Part shown: in pieces, positions 19,108 to 27,123 of the stretch
How the letters are laid out: each line of letters begins with the position of its first letter
Numbering within the stretch: position 1 is the first letter of the stretch
Assembly: GCF_001644645.1 (NCBI RefSeq)
Contig: NZ_CP011390.1
Location: 1-64,000 of the forward strand
From: Flavisolibacter tropicus
Lineage (GTDB): Bacteria; Bacteroidota; Bacteroidia; Chitinophagales; Chitinophagaceae
Direction of reading: 5' to 3'
Length of the DNA stretch: 64,000 bases
The notes under the pieces: model-generated
What the model saw: only the letters and a program-made list of their open reading frames with translations
Told to the model about the DNA's origin: nothing
Databases searched by the model: none
Translations under genes and position numbers: made by a program

Positions 19108-19135
19108 CTGTAACCTAGGTAAAAGACATGTAGTC
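19108..19135 (+). promoter_or_regulatory. Putative ECF-type promoter 2 upstream of the DUF6249 gene
   Basis: CTGTAACC (19108-19115), 17-bp spacer, GTC (19133-19135), 54 bp before the DUF6249 ATG. It lies 70 bp downstream of the first copy on the same strand. Confidence 0.6.
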
Positions 19136-19188
19136 AGATACTTCAAACAAAGCAATCAACAACTTTTAAAATATTAAAAACTACTATT

Positions 19189-19539
19189 ATGAGCGGCGTA
19201 GAAACATTAGTACCCATTTTAGTTCCACTTGGAGCTTTCGCTATGGTTTTCGGAATCATTTATTTAAGAACACGCGAAAACATGGCCATGATCGAAAAAG
19301 GCATGAATCCTAAACAATATGCCAACCGTCCAGCCCCTTTCCGCAGTCTTAAAACTGGCTTGCTGTTCTTAGGTGCCGGTGTTGGTCTCTTCTTAGCCTA
19401 TATTATCGACCGTAACATGCCTAGTCATGACAACCCAGCTGTTTACTTTTCTTTGATCGCTATTGGCGGTGGTTTGGGATTGGTAACTTCCTATGCAGTA
19501 GAAAAGAAAGAGTGGCTGAGCAACAAGGATATTATGTAA
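19189..19539 (+). CDS. Small inner-membrane protein, DUF6249 type
   Basis: A 116-residue membrane protein with three predicted helices: about 7-24 (VPILVPLGAFAMVFGIIYL), about 54-72 and about 83-102. The loop after the first helix has RTRENMAMIEKGMNPKQY, typical of the DUF6249 family that often accompanies ECF sigma factors in Bacteroidota; no biochemical function is known to me. Two copies of the CTGTAACC-N17-GTC motif upstream suggest it is a target of the sigma factor encoded at 17766-18350. The ATG at 19189 follows an AT-rich leader. A strong bidirectional terminator follows at 19560. Confidence 0.75.
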   Translation: MSGVETLVPILVPLGAFAMVFGIIYLRTRENMAMIEKGMNPKQYANRPAPFRSLKTGLLFLGAGVGLFLAYIIDRNMPSHDNPAVYFSLIAIGGGLGLVTSYAVEKKEWLSNKDIM

Positions 19540-19559
19540 ACCAGAACTTTATATAAACA

Positions 19560-19582
19560 AAAGGCGGCCATTGGCCGCCTTT
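19560..19582. terminator. Bidirectional terminator between convergent genes
   Basis: 10-bp stem AAAGGCGGCC/GGCCGCCTTT with ATT loop, T-rich on the plus side (TTTCTTATTT). It lies between the DUF6249 stop and the S41 protease stop and can end both transcripts. Confidence 0.9.
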
Positions 19583-19583
19583 C

Positions 19584-21176
19584 TTATTTAGATACTTCTT
19601 CTTTTGCTTTTTGAACAATCTTATCAGAAGCGTTAGCTACCTCATAAAAGCCCTGTGTGCGCCATTTAAAGCGAGCCAGGAAGGCCTTGATCCGATCTTC
19701 CACCTCTTTCTTTTCTGTAGCCGGTACTTTTTTAAGATTAATACTGTCTTTCATAGCATAATCAACCAGTTGGCTCCAGGCATCAGCCGTATTGTTATAC
19801 CTATTGGCAAATTCTGTAGGTGTTTTGAACTCTTGCCATAGCGGCAGGTGCTTTATATAGTAGGTGTAAACAAAATTATTGAAGCGACCATCCAGGTACA
19901 ACTGGGTAATGTGCTGCGTGTAAAAACTGGAATCTATTGGTACAAACACATCGGGCATGATACCACCGCCGCCATAAACGATACGGCCACCTTTGGTCTT
20001 AAAGGCCTTGGTCTTGTTCACATGAAAGGAATCAGCTGTCTGCATTTCGCCATTCTGGTAACGCTCAACAATTTCTTCCATATAAATCTTCTTACCCTTG
20101 TCGTAAGGACGCTGAATGCTGCGGCCCGAAGGTGTAAAATAGCGGGCTACAGTCAGGCGAATGGCAGAGCCATCACTTAGATCATACTGCTCTTGAACCA
20201 GCCCTTTGCCAAACGTACGACGGCCTACAATGGTGGCCCGGTCCCAATCTTGTAAAGCGCCGGCCAGAATTTCACTGGCACTAGCAGACAGTTCGTCTAC
20301 CAATACAGCCAATTTACCTTTCTCAAACACGCCTTCTTTAGAAGCACGGTATTCGCGACGTGGTGTATTGGTTCCTTGGGTATATACAATAAGCTTATCG
20401 CCATCCAGAAATTCATCAGCTATCGATGTTGCTTGGCTTACCAGTCCACCACCGTTGCCACGTAAGTCAAGGATCAGGCTTTTCATGCCTTTTGCCTGTA
20501 GCATTTCCATGGCTTGCATGAACTCCTTATAGGTAGTCTCAGAGAATTTGTTCAGTTTAATATAACCGGTTACCGCATCCATCATGTATGCAGCGTCCAT
20601 AGATGGAAGAGGAATTCGGCCACGGGTTACATAAAAGTATTGAACTGTATTATTCCGTAGTACAGTAAGTTTTACTTTGGAACCTTCCTCTCCACGTATC
20701 AACTTGCGGATGGCGGTGCTTGGAAGCGTTTTGCTGACAATATTAGAATCGTTGACTTTCAAAATGCGATCGCCAATCTGAAGGCCTGCTTTATCGCTAG
20801 GGCCTTGCGGCACTACATATAGAACATGAACGGTATCTGAGAAAATATTGAACTCAACACCAATGCCTTCAAAATTGCCAACGATATCTTCATTGGCTTC
20901 ACTTAGGTCCATAGCTGGGATGTAAACAGAGTGAGGATCCAGGTGGTTCATAATTCCTTCCATGGCATCATCTTGTAAAGAATCCAGGCCTACAGAGTCT
21001 ACATAGCGGGAACGAATGAGATCTAAGGCCTCCTGAAGTGAACTTCTTTTATCTTTTTTGAAAAAACCTTTTGTACTCCCCGTTTGCTGATGCAGCTTGA
21101 ATCCGAAGAACATTCCGGATATCATAACCAACGAAAAAATCAGTGGGAGCCAAACCTGTAATTTTTTATTCCTCAT
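19584..21176 (-). CDS. S41 family C-terminal processing peptidase
   Basis: Periplasmic carboxy-terminal processing protease (CtpA/Prc type, 530 aa). An N-terminal signal anchor is at about residues 9-26. A PDZ domain spans about 95-185 (GIGVEFNIFSDTVHVLYVVP, GPSDKAGLQIGDRILKVN). The peptidase domain follows with LILDLRGNGGG at about 234-244, catalytic Ser expected at about 299 (ELSASASEILAG) and catalytic Lys at about 324 (TFGKGLVQEQ), 25 residues apart as in E. coli Prc. The C-terminal 130 residues are a Bacteroidota-type extension with no assigned function. It is divergent from the amino-sugar kinase; the intervening 97 bp contain near-matches to TAnnTTTG on both strands. Confidence 0.95.
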   Translation of the reverse strand: MRNKKLQVWLPLIFSLVMISGMFFGFKLHQQTGSTKGFFKKDKRSSLQEALDLIRSRYVDSVGLDSLQDDAMEGIMNHLDPHSVYIPAMDLSEANEDIVGNFEGIGVEFNIFSDTVHVLYVVPQGPSDKAGLQIGDRILKVNDSNIVSKTLPSTAIRKLIRGEEGSKVKLTVLRNNTVQYFYVTRGRIPLPSMDAAYMMDAVTGYIKLNKFSETTYKEFMQAMEMLQAKGMKSLILDLRGNGGGLVSQATSIADEFLDGDKLIVYTQGTNTPRREYRASKEGVFEKGKLAVLVDELSASASEILAGALQDWDRATIVGRRTFGKGLVQEQYDLSDGSAIRLTVARYFTPSGRSIQRPYDKGKKIYMEEIVERYQNGEMQTADSFHVNKTKAFKTKGGRIVYGGGGIMPDVFVPIDSSFYTQHITQLYLDGRFNNFVYTYYIKHLPLWQEFKTPTEFANRYNNTADAWSQLVDYAMKDSINLKKVPATEKKEVEDRIKAFLARFKWRTQGFYEVANASDKIVQKAKEEVSK

Positions 21177-21273
21177 CGTCTGCTGTTACTTTGTAAATTC
21201 TTTGCAAAATAGGTGTTTTGTTAAAAAGCTCCCTTTTTGCGGGCTTTTTACAACAATTCTTTAAGTACAAATC

Positions 21274-22125
21274 ATGCAATCCGTTACACTTATAGCTGAT
21301 AGTGGTGCTACCAAGGCCGAGTGGTGTCTGGTCAATAATGGCCGCAAACGTACCATTTTTACCCAAGGTATTAGTCCTTACTTTTTAAGTACTCAACAGA
21401 TCATTGAACTATTACAAAAGGAACTTTTACCCAGTTTAAAAAAGGTAACTGTGGAAGAAGTCCATTATTATGGAACCGGTTGTGCTAATCCCGCCAATGC
21501 GGCTAGCATTAAAAAAGCTCTGAAAAAAGTATTTCCAGAAGCTTCAATTGAAGTGAATACGGATATGATGGCCGCGGCAAGAGCTGTTTGTGGTCATGAG
21601 AAAGGAATCGCTTGCATTTTGGGAACTGGTTCCAACAGCTGTTATTACAATGGAAAAAAGATTGTAAAAAACAGTCCAGGCATTGGTTATGTACTGGGTG
21701 ACGAGGGTAGTGGGGCATTTTTAGGTAAAAAGGTAGTGCAGTACTATATGTATGATACGTTTGATGAAGATCTGCGCGCCCGCTTTGATGCCAAGTTTTT
21801 AACTAACAAGTTAGAAATACTGGATAACGTTTATAAAAAGCCATTGGCAAACCGTTACCTGGCTTCTTTTGCCATCTTCCTGGCCGACAATCGGGGGCAC
21901 TATATGATTGAAAACATCCTTGAAGATGGCCTCAATGACTTCTACTTCCAGCATCTTTGTAAATACCGCGAGGTATGGACGCATCCAGTCAGTTTTGTAG
22001 GAAGTGTTGCATTTGGCTTTAAAGATGTATTACAAGAACTTTGCAACTCATATGAGTTTGAATTAGGTACTGTAATGAAAAATCCAATGCCAGGATTAAT
22101 CACATACCATAAGGACACTCAATAA
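21274..22125 (+). CDS. BadF/BadG/BcrA/BcrD-family sugar kinase (GlcNAc/MurNAc kinase-like)
   Basis: ASKHA-fold kinase of 283 aa. The phosphate-1 loop LIADSGATKAEWCLV is at about residues 6-20, the phosphate-2-like ACILGTGSNSCYYNG at about 111-125, and GYVLGDEGSGAFLGKK at about 135-150, which is typical of N-acetylglucosamine kinase-like members of the BadF/BcrA ATPase family. Because murQ follows after a 43-bp gap, a role in phosphorylating an amino sugar released from peptidoglycan (N-acetylmuramic acid or N-acetylglucosamine) is likely; the sequence alone does not settle which. The MurNAc-6-P etherase needs a MurNAc kinase or PTS to supply its substrate, so MurNAc kinase is attractive. Confidence 0.82.
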   Translation: MQSVTLIADSGATKAEWCLVNNGRKRTIFTQGISPYFLSTQQIIELLQKELLPSLKKVTVEEVHYYGTGCANPANAASIKKALKKVFPEASIEVNTDMMAAARAVCGHEKGIACILGTGSNSCYYNGKKIVKNSPGIGYVLGDEGSGAFLGKKVVQYYMYDTFDEDLRARFDAKFLTNKLEILDNVYKKPLANRYLASFAIFLADNRGHYMIENILEDGLNDFYFQHLCKYREVWTHPVSFVGSVAFGFKDVLQELCNSYEFELGTVMKNPMPGLITYHKDTQ

Positions 22126-22168
22126 GAATTTTCGTAACGTACACTGAATTAGAAATTTGAAATTAATC

Positions 22169-22990
22169 ATGTCCGACTTTTTAAAAATCACCGAACAGCC
22201 TAGTCCGTATCGTCATTTAGAAAAAATGTCAATTGAGGATATCCTCAAGAATATTAATGCTGAAGATAAGACCGTTCCATTTGCAATAGAGAAAGCCATT
22301 CCGCAGATCAATCTGCTGGTTACTGCTATTACAGATAAAATGCTGAGCGGGGGACGTTTATTTTATATCGGTGCTGGTACCAGTGGTCGATTGGCTGTAG
22401 TAGATGCCAGTGAATGTCCTCCCACTTATGGAGTACCACAAGGTTTGGTTGTTGCTTTGATTGCAGGCGGTGAAACTGCCTTTACACAAGCTGTTGAAAA
22501 TGCAGAAGATAGCCGCACACAGGGATGGGAAGATTTACGTCATCATGATATTACACCTAAGGATGTTGTAATTGGTATAGCAGCTAGTGGAACAACACCT
22601 TATGTAATCAGCGCTTTAGAAGAGTGCAACAAACGTGGCATCATTACAGGCTGTATTACCAATAACCCTGGGTCACCCTTAGCGGAAGTAGCTCAGTTTC
22701 CAATTGAGGTGGCTGTTGGTCCGGAGTTTGTAACCGGTAGCACACGAATGAAAAGTGGTACCTCACAAAAGTTGGTATTAAATATGATTTCAACTACAGT
22801 GATGATTCAGTTGGGTAGAGTAGAAGATAACCGTATGGTAAACATGCAGCTTACTAATGAAAAGTTAGTAGACCGTGGAACCAAGATGATCATGGATAAG
22901 CTGAACTTAACAGATTATGAACACGCTAAGGAACTATTATTGCAGTATGGTAGTGTGAAGAAAGCGGTAGACAATTATGGGATTAGCTAA
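22169..22990 (+). CDS. murQ: N-acetylmuramic acid 6-phosphate etherase
   Basis: MurQ cleaves the lactyl ether of MurNAc-6-phosphate to GlcNAc-6-phosphate and D-lactate in wall recycling. The 273-aa SIS-domain protein shows RLFYIGAGTSGRLAVVDASE at about residues 60-79, followed by CPPTYGVP (the Glu before CPP is the expected catalytic acid), AGGETAFTQAVENAEDS, IGIAASGTTPYVISAL and GSTRMKSGTSQKLVLNM, all diagnostic. I start at the ATG at 22169; an in-frame TTG at 22157 is less likely. It is probably in an operon with the kinase in front. The last two codons and the stop (ATT AGC TAA) are part of the repeat beginning at 22981. Confidence 0.96.
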   Translation: MSDFLKITEQPSPYRHLEKMSIEDILKNINAEDKTVPFAIEKAIPQINLLVTAITDKMLSGGRLFYIGAGTSGRLAVVDASECPPTYGVPQGLVVALIAGGETAFTQAVENAEDSRTQGWEDLRHHDITPKDVVIGIAASGTTPYVISALEECNKRGIITGCITNNPGSPLAEVAQFPIEVAVGPEFVTGSTRMKSGTSQKLVLNMISTTVMIQLGRVEDNRMVNMQLTNEKLVDRGTKMIMDKLNLTDYEHAKELLLQYGSVKKAVDNYGIS

Positions 22991-23018
22991 TTAGCTAATG
23001 TGTTGATTAGCTGATTCT
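22981..23018. repeat. AGCTAAT-type repeat overlapping the end of murQ
   Basis: Repeated words TTAGCTAA, TTAGCTAATG, GATTAGCTGATTC start inside murQ and run into the gap. A related run lies at 23423-23456, so the four-helix-bundle gene is bracketed by them. Confidence 0.75.
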
Positions 23019-23062
23019 TTGGTTGGCTATTGAATATATTTAGTCAACCAAATATCTGCTTA

Positions 23063-23431
23063 ATGAAAACAATCTCGCCCTATAAAAAGGAAAACGTAAT
23101 TCTAAGTCTGTCCTTTGACTTTGCTTTAGCTATTATTGAATTCACTGAAGTTTTAGAGGAAAAGCGGAAATTCAATATGGCAAATCAGCTTTTTAAAAGT
23201 GGTACTTCTATACATGCTAATGTGAGAGAAGCCCAAAACGCTGAAAGTAAAGCTGACTTTGTACACAAAATAAAGATTGCAGCTAAAGAGGCAGAAGAAA
23301 CAGAGGGCTGGTTATTACTTTGTCAGTACTCTATTTCATATCCAGATTGTGATGAATTACTTCTAAAATTGGCATCAATTTTAAAGCTGTTAAATAAAAT
23401 AGTCGGGACATCGAAAAGAAACATCAGCTAA
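23063..23431 (+). CDS. Four-helix-bundle protein (23S rRNA intervening-sequence protein family)
   Basis: 122-residue helical protein of the S23/IVP-like four-helix-bundle family (TIGR02436 type). Family signatures are SLSFDFALAIIEFTEVLEEK, the central LFKSGTSIHANVREAQNAES (about 44-63) and DFVHKIKIAAKEAEETEGWL (about 66-85). Members occur in 23S rRNA intervening sequences and as stand-alone genes throughout Bacteroidota; a relative (Avd) helps diversity-generating retroelements, but no reverse transcriptase is nearby. The molecular role is unknown. I start at the ATG at 23063. The gene interrupts an otherwise plausible murQ-to-sdh neighbourhood and is flanked on both sides by AGCTAAT-type repeats, one overlapping its own stop codon, which suggests a small inserted cassette. 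Confidence 0.85.
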   Translation: MKTISPYKKENVILSLSFDFALAIIEFTEVLEEKRKFNMANQLFKSGTSIHANVREAQNAESKADFVHKIKIAAKEAEETEGWLLLCQYSISYPDCDELLLKLASILKLLNKIVGTSKRNIS

Positions 23432-23456
23432 TCAGCTAATTATCAAATTAGCTAAT
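23423..23456. repeat. AGCTAAT-type repeat overlapping the end of the four-helix-bundle gene
   Basis: Words ATCAGCTAATCAGCTAAT and AAATTAGCTAATC. The first includes the gene's last codons and stop (ATC AGC TAA), exactly as the left copy does for murQ. Confidence 0.75.
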
Positions 23457-23462
23457 CAACAT

Positions 23463-24029
23463 ATGCACGACATTGAACCATATTATAACTGGCGCTACAT
23501 TTATGTGAGCGAAGAGGACGAGAAATCCCCCTTTTATCAACGGGAATACTCAGAGTTTGAGTTTTCCCAAACAGTTTATAATTACTACATCCATCCGCAA
23601 TGGGATGATTTCGGCAGTCGGACCTTGTATTGTAAGGTGTTACAGGCCGACTATGAAGAGCACTATATTGTAATTGAGCTTATCGGCGAATGGAATGATG
23701 CTATCGAGAACGACATCATGACATTTAAAAGAGATGTTATCGATAAGTTTGAAGAAGAGGGTATTACTAAATTTATCCTCATTGCAGAAAATGTTTTAAA
23801 CTTTCATAGTGGTGATCGTGACTACTATGAAGAATGGTATGAAGAAGTATCCGACGAAAATGGTTGGATTGTTTGTATCAATATGCCAGAGGCTACACAG
23901 CACGACTTCCGCAAAGCCAAACTAAATTATTACGTAGAGCTAATGGACCTTGGAAATTGGCGTACCTACAAGCCAATTCATTTATTCAGAAAGATTGATG
24001 GGGAGCTTATGAAGCGATTACCTGAATAA
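23463..24029 (+). CDS. Conserved-looking acidic protein of unknown function
   Basis: 188 residues, rich in D, E, Y and W, with no signal peptide or membrane helix, so probably cytoplasmic. The middle alternates strands and helices: HYIVIELIGEWNDAIENDIM (about 67-86), then FKRDVIDKFEEEGITKFILI (about 88-107). A second block is SGDRDYYEEWYEEVSDENGW, followed by VCINMPEA. I do not recognise the family. Its intact frame, sensible codon use and position immediately before the sdh promoter argue that it is a real gene. The start ATG at 23463 follows the AGCTAAT repeat by a few bases, so it may depend on transcription from upstream. Confidence 0.7.
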   Translation: MHDIEPYYNWRYIYVSEEDEKSPFYQREYSEFEFSQTVYNYYIHPQWDDFGSRTLYCKVLQADYEEHYIVIELIGEWNDAIENDIMTFKRDVIDKFEEEGITKFILIAENVLNFHSGDRDYYEEWYEEVSDENGWIVCINMPEATQHDFRKAKLNYYVELMDLGNWRTYKPIHLFRKIDGELMKRLPE

Positions 24030-24041
24030 GATTTCAGTTGT

Positions 24042-24057
24042 GTTAAATTTATTTAAC
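24042..24057. promoter_or_regulatory. Inverted repeat upstream of the sdh -7 box, possible operator
   Basis: GTTAAAT-TT-ATTTAAC: two perfect 7-bp arms, ending 10 bp before the TACCTTTG box, so it occupies the -33 region of the putative sdhCAB promoter. Could be a regulator site or simply AT-rich promoter sequence. Confidence 0.4.
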
Positions 24058-24067
24058 GTTCCCTCCG

Positions 24068-24075
24068 TACCTTTG
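24068..24075 (+). promoter_or_regulatory. TAnnTTTG (-7) box of the sdhCAB operon
   Basis: TACCTTTG, an exact consensus match, followed by GCG; 35 bp before the sdhC ATG at 24111. Confidence 0.65.
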
Positions 24076-24110
24076 CGTCAAATTTTTTTACAACCCCCTC
24101 TGTCTGAAAT

Positions 24111-24830
24111 ATGAAATGGTCGTACTTCTTTACTTCTGCTGTAGGTAGAAAACTGGTAATGGCATTAACGGGTTTATTTCTCATCTCTTTTTTATTGGTT
24201 CACGTTGGTTTGAACTCCTGTATTTTCAATGACCTGGCAATTTTTGATCCTACTGATAACGGTTCAATGTTTAACAGGGCCGCTAATTTCATGGGCGCTT
24301 CTCTGGTAATCCGCATCATGGAGATCGGCTTGTTTGGTTTTTTAATACTACACGTTGTACAAGGTTACGCAGTAGAGGCAAAGAACAAAAGCCGTCGTAC
24401 GCACGGATATGAAAAGGGCCTGGGAAACAGAGGCAGCAAATGGTACAGCCGTAGCATGGCCTTGTTGGGCACATTGATCCTGTTGTTCCTGATCATGCAC
24501 ATCTCTCACTTCTGGGTACCTTCAAGAGTAACACACAATTTAGAGTCAGTTGTTTATAAAAATGGTGCTGTTGAGACACATAACCTATTCTTACGTATGT
24601 ATGAAGTGTTTCAAAATCCTTTTATTGTGATTTTGTATCTGGCTGGTGTAATTTCTTTGGCCTACCACTTATTCCATGGATTCCAGAGTGCTTTCCGTAC
24701 CATTGGCGTGCATAACAAAAAGTATTTGGTTTTATTGCAAAGCTTGGGTTATGGCTTTACCATTATTGTATGCATATTATTTGCTTTAATGCCAATCAGT
24801 ATGTATATGAACTGGGTGAGCCCTAATTAA
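24111..24830 (+). CDS. sdhC: Succinate dehydrogenase cytochrome b subunit
   Basis: Membrane anchor of complex II (239 aa), of the single-subunit di-haem cytochrome b558 type used by Bacteroidota. Five membrane helices are visible, at about 14-33 (LVMALTGLFLISFLLVHVGL), about 65-88, about 122-145 (LLGTLILLFLIMHISHFWV), about 170-192 and about 207-232. Histidines in LVHVGLN, ILHVVQGYA, IMHISHFW and YHLFHGFQSA are candidates for haem ligation. It carries electrons from succinate oxidation to menaquinone. First gene of sdhCAB, with an exact Bacteroidota promoter box upstream. Confidence 0.95.
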   Translation: MKWSYFFTSAVGRKLVMALTGLFLISFLLVHVGLNSCIFNDLAIFDPTDNGSMFNRAANFMGASLVIRIMEIGLFGFLILHVVQGYAVEAKNKSRRTHGYEKGLGNRGSKWYSRSMALLGTLILLFLIMHISHFWVPSRVTHNLESVVYKNGAVETHNLFLRMYEVFQNPFIVILYLAGVISLAYHLFHGFQSAFRTIGVHNKKYLVLLQSLGYGFTIIVCILFALMPISMYMNWVSPN

Positions 24831-24903
24831 TAAATATCGAACAAAGAACAAGAATTGATGAATATTGAGGAGATGTAGTAGTAAAGCAAGTTTTTTATTC
24901 ACA

Positions 24904-24923
24904 ACTCACCATTCACCATTCAC
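24904..24923. repeat. CACCATTCACCATTCAC quasi-repeat
   Basis: Short word run in the 125-bp gap between sdhC and sdhA, in the same style as the other quasi-periodic intergenic elements here. No terminator is present, so the operon should read through. Confidence 0.6.
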
Positions 24924-24955
24924 GAACTACATTACCAAACGAATTAAGGAACGAT

Positions 24956-26929
24956 ATGTTAGATGCAAAAATTCCTGCAGGTCCCTTAGATAAAAAATGG
25001 GAAGATTACAAGGGCCACGTAAAACTGGTAAACCCTGCTAACAAACGTAAGTTAGAAATTATCATTGTAGGTACGGGTTTGGCAGGTGCCTCCGCAGCTG
25101 CATCGTTAGGTGAATTAGGGTATAAAGTGAAAGTATTCTGCTTTCAGGATAGCCCTCGCCGCGCACACTCCATTGCTGCTCAAGGTGGTATCAACGCTGC
25201 CAAGAACTATCAAAACGACGGTGACTCTGTGTTCCGCTTGTTCTATGATACGATCAAAGGTGGTGACTACCGCGCAAGAGAAGGAAACGTATATCGTTTG
25301 GCCGACGTAAGCCGTAATATCATTGACCAATGCGTGGCCCAAGGTGTTCCTTTTGCCCGTGAATATGGTGGCTTATTAAGCAACCGCTCTTTTGGCGGTA
25401 CACAAGTACAACGTACATTTTATGCCGCTGGTCAAACCGGTCAGCAGCTATTAATAGGAGCTTACCAGGCCTTAGAGCGCCAGGTAGCTTTAGGTAATGT
25501 AAAACAATATACTCGTCATGAAATGTTAGAGGTGGTAAAGATAGACGGCAAAGCCCGTGGTATCATTGCCCGCGACTTAGTGACTGGTAAATTGGAGCGC
25601 CATTTCGGACATGCTGTTTTATTGTGCTCTGGTGGTTATGGTAACGTATTCTACTTATCTACAAATGCCATGGGTAGTAACACTACCGCTATCTGGAAAG
25701 CACATAGACAAGGAGCCTTATTTGGCAATCCATGTTTCACACAGATCCACCCCACTTGTATCCCAGTTACAGGTGATCATCAGTCTAAACTGACCCTGAT
25801 GTCAGAGTCATTGAGAAATGATGGTCGTATTTGGGTGCCTAAAAAACAGAATGAAGACAGAAGACCAGGTGAAATTCCTGAAGAAGAAAGAGATTATTAC
25901 TTAGAAAGAAGATATCCTGCCTTTGGTAATCTGGTACCGCGTGACGTAGCCTCTCGCGCAGCGAAAGAGCGTTGTGACGCCGGTTATGGTGTAGGTACCT
26001 CTAAGCAGGCCGTATACCTTGATTATGCCGATGCTATTAAGCGTTATGGACAAATTGAGGCCAACAAACGCAACTTGTCAAATGCTGATGAGAATACTAT
26101 TATTACTTTAGGTAAAGAAGTAGTAAAAGAGAAGTATGGTAACCTGTTTGATATGTACGAGAAGATCACAGGTGAGAATCCATACGAAGTTCCTATGCGT
26201 ATTTATCCTGCGGTACACTATACCATGGGTGGATTATGGGTAGACTATGAACTGATGACCACTGTCCCTGGTTTGTATGCCTTAGGTGAGTGTAACTTCT
26301 CTGACCACGGTGCCAACCGTTTAGGTGCGTCTGCTTTGATGCAAGGTTTGGCGGATGGCTACTTTGTGATTCCTTACACTATTGGTAATTATCTAGCCGA
26401 CGAGATCCGGGTAAAAGCGATCCCAACCAATCATCCGGCGTTTGAAGAAGCAGAAAAAAGTGTAAGTGAACGCATAGAGCGCTTAATGAATATCAAGGGT
26501 AAGCAGAGCGTAGAAAGTATGCACAAGCGCTTGGGTAAGATCATGTGGGATAAGTGTGGTATGGCACGTAATGCACAAGGCTTACAGGAAGCTATCCAGG
26601 AGATTCAACAATTGAAGAAAGAGTTCTGGAGCGATATCCGCATCCCTGGTAAGATAAATGAATTCAACCCTGAGTTGGATAAAGCCGGTCGTGTAGCTGA
26701 CTTTATTGAACTAGGAGAGTTGATGTGTAAAGATGCCTTGCATAGAAATGAAAGCTGTGGCGGCCACTTCCGTGAGGAGCATCAAACAGAAGAAGGTGAA
26801 GCTTTACGTCATGATGATGAATACATGTATGTAGCCGCTTGGCAAATGATCAATGATCATGAATGGCAGCTGCATAAAGAACCACTGAATTACGACGTGG
26901 TGAAGCCAAGTCAAAGAAGTTATAAATAA
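24956..26929 (+). CDS. sdhA: Succinate dehydrogenase/fumarate reductase flavoprotein subunit
   Basis: Catalytic FAD subunit of complex II (657 aa). The dinucleotide-binding [20 protein letters not shown] is at about residues 36-55; [16 protein letters not shown] at about 71-86 contains the histidine that covalently links FAD. Active-site regions include the QIHPTCIP segment and [17 protein letters not shown]. The C-terminal part (about 500-657), including [18 protein letters not shown], is the helical domain usual in the Bacteroidota/Wolinella-like branch. It oxidises succinate in the TCA cycle, or reduces fumarate anaerobically. The ATG at 24956 is well supported by family length. Confidence 0.97.
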   Translation: MLDAKIPAGPLDKKWEDYKGHVKLVNPANKRKLEIIIVGTGLAGASAAASLGELGYKVKVFCFQDSPRRAHSIAAQGGINAAKNYQNDGDSVFRLFYDTIKGGDYRAREGNVYRLADVSRNIIDQCVAQGVPFAREYGGLLSNRSFGGTQVQRTFYAAGQTGQQLLIGAYQALERQVALGNVKQYTRHEMLEVVKIDGKARGIIARDLVTGKLERHFGHAVLLCSGGYGNVFYLSTNAMGSNTTAIWKAHRQGALFGNPCFTQIHPTCIPVTGDHQSKLTLMSESLRNDGRIWVPKKQNEDRRPGEIPEEERDYYLERRYPAFGNLVPRDVASRAAKERCDAGYGVGTSKQAVYLDYADAIKRYGQIEANKRNLSNADENTIITLGKEVVKEKYGNLFDMYEKITGENPYEVPMRIYPAVHYTMGGLWVDYELMTTVPGLYALGECNFSDHGANRLGASALMQGLADGYFVIPYTIGNYLADEIRVKAIPTNHPAFEEAEKSVSERIERLMNIKGKQSVESMHKRLGKIMWDKCGMARNAQGLQEAIQEIQQLKKEFWSDIRIPGKINEFNPELDKAGRVADFIELGELMCKDALHRNESCGGHFREEHQTEEGEALRHDDEYMYVAAWQMINDHEWQLHKEPLNYDVVKPSQRSYK

Positions 26930-27093
26930 AGCCCCTGTTCTGCCTTAGGCGGAGAACTTAGGAGTGGCAATATTTATTTTTAAAATCAGTTCTTTACATT
27001 ATGGTTTTTATCAATAATTGATTCAAGAGTTTAAGTTATTTATTGATTTGCAATTAATAATTCTAATATCATTTAAACAAGTTTAAATCTATG

Positions 27094-27118
27094 TTCCCCC
27101 TTCGGGGGACAGGGGGCC
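27094..27118. repeat. GC-rich palindromic element before sdhB
   Basis: TTCCCCCTTCGGGGGACAGG then GGGCC: an 8-bp hairpin-type CCCC/GGGG element of the same general kind as the CCCCTTTAGGGG elements at 18689, 31526 and 31772. It ends 6 bp before the sdhB ATG and could form a stem next to the start codon. Confidence 0.6.
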
Positions 27119-27123
27119 TTTAT

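Noticed and set aside
21166..21366. Minus-strand frame overlapping the start of the sugar kinase
   Set aside because: It covers the divergent promoter region and the start of a well-supported gene; no recognisable features.
22157..22168. TTG upstream start for murQ
   Set aside because: An ATG four codons later (22169) matches the family N-terminus and is the stronger start.
23063..23431. Four-helix-bundle gene as part of a diversity-generating retroelement
   Set aside because: Avd-like proteins share the fold, but there is no reverse transcriptase and no template/variable repeat pair nearby.
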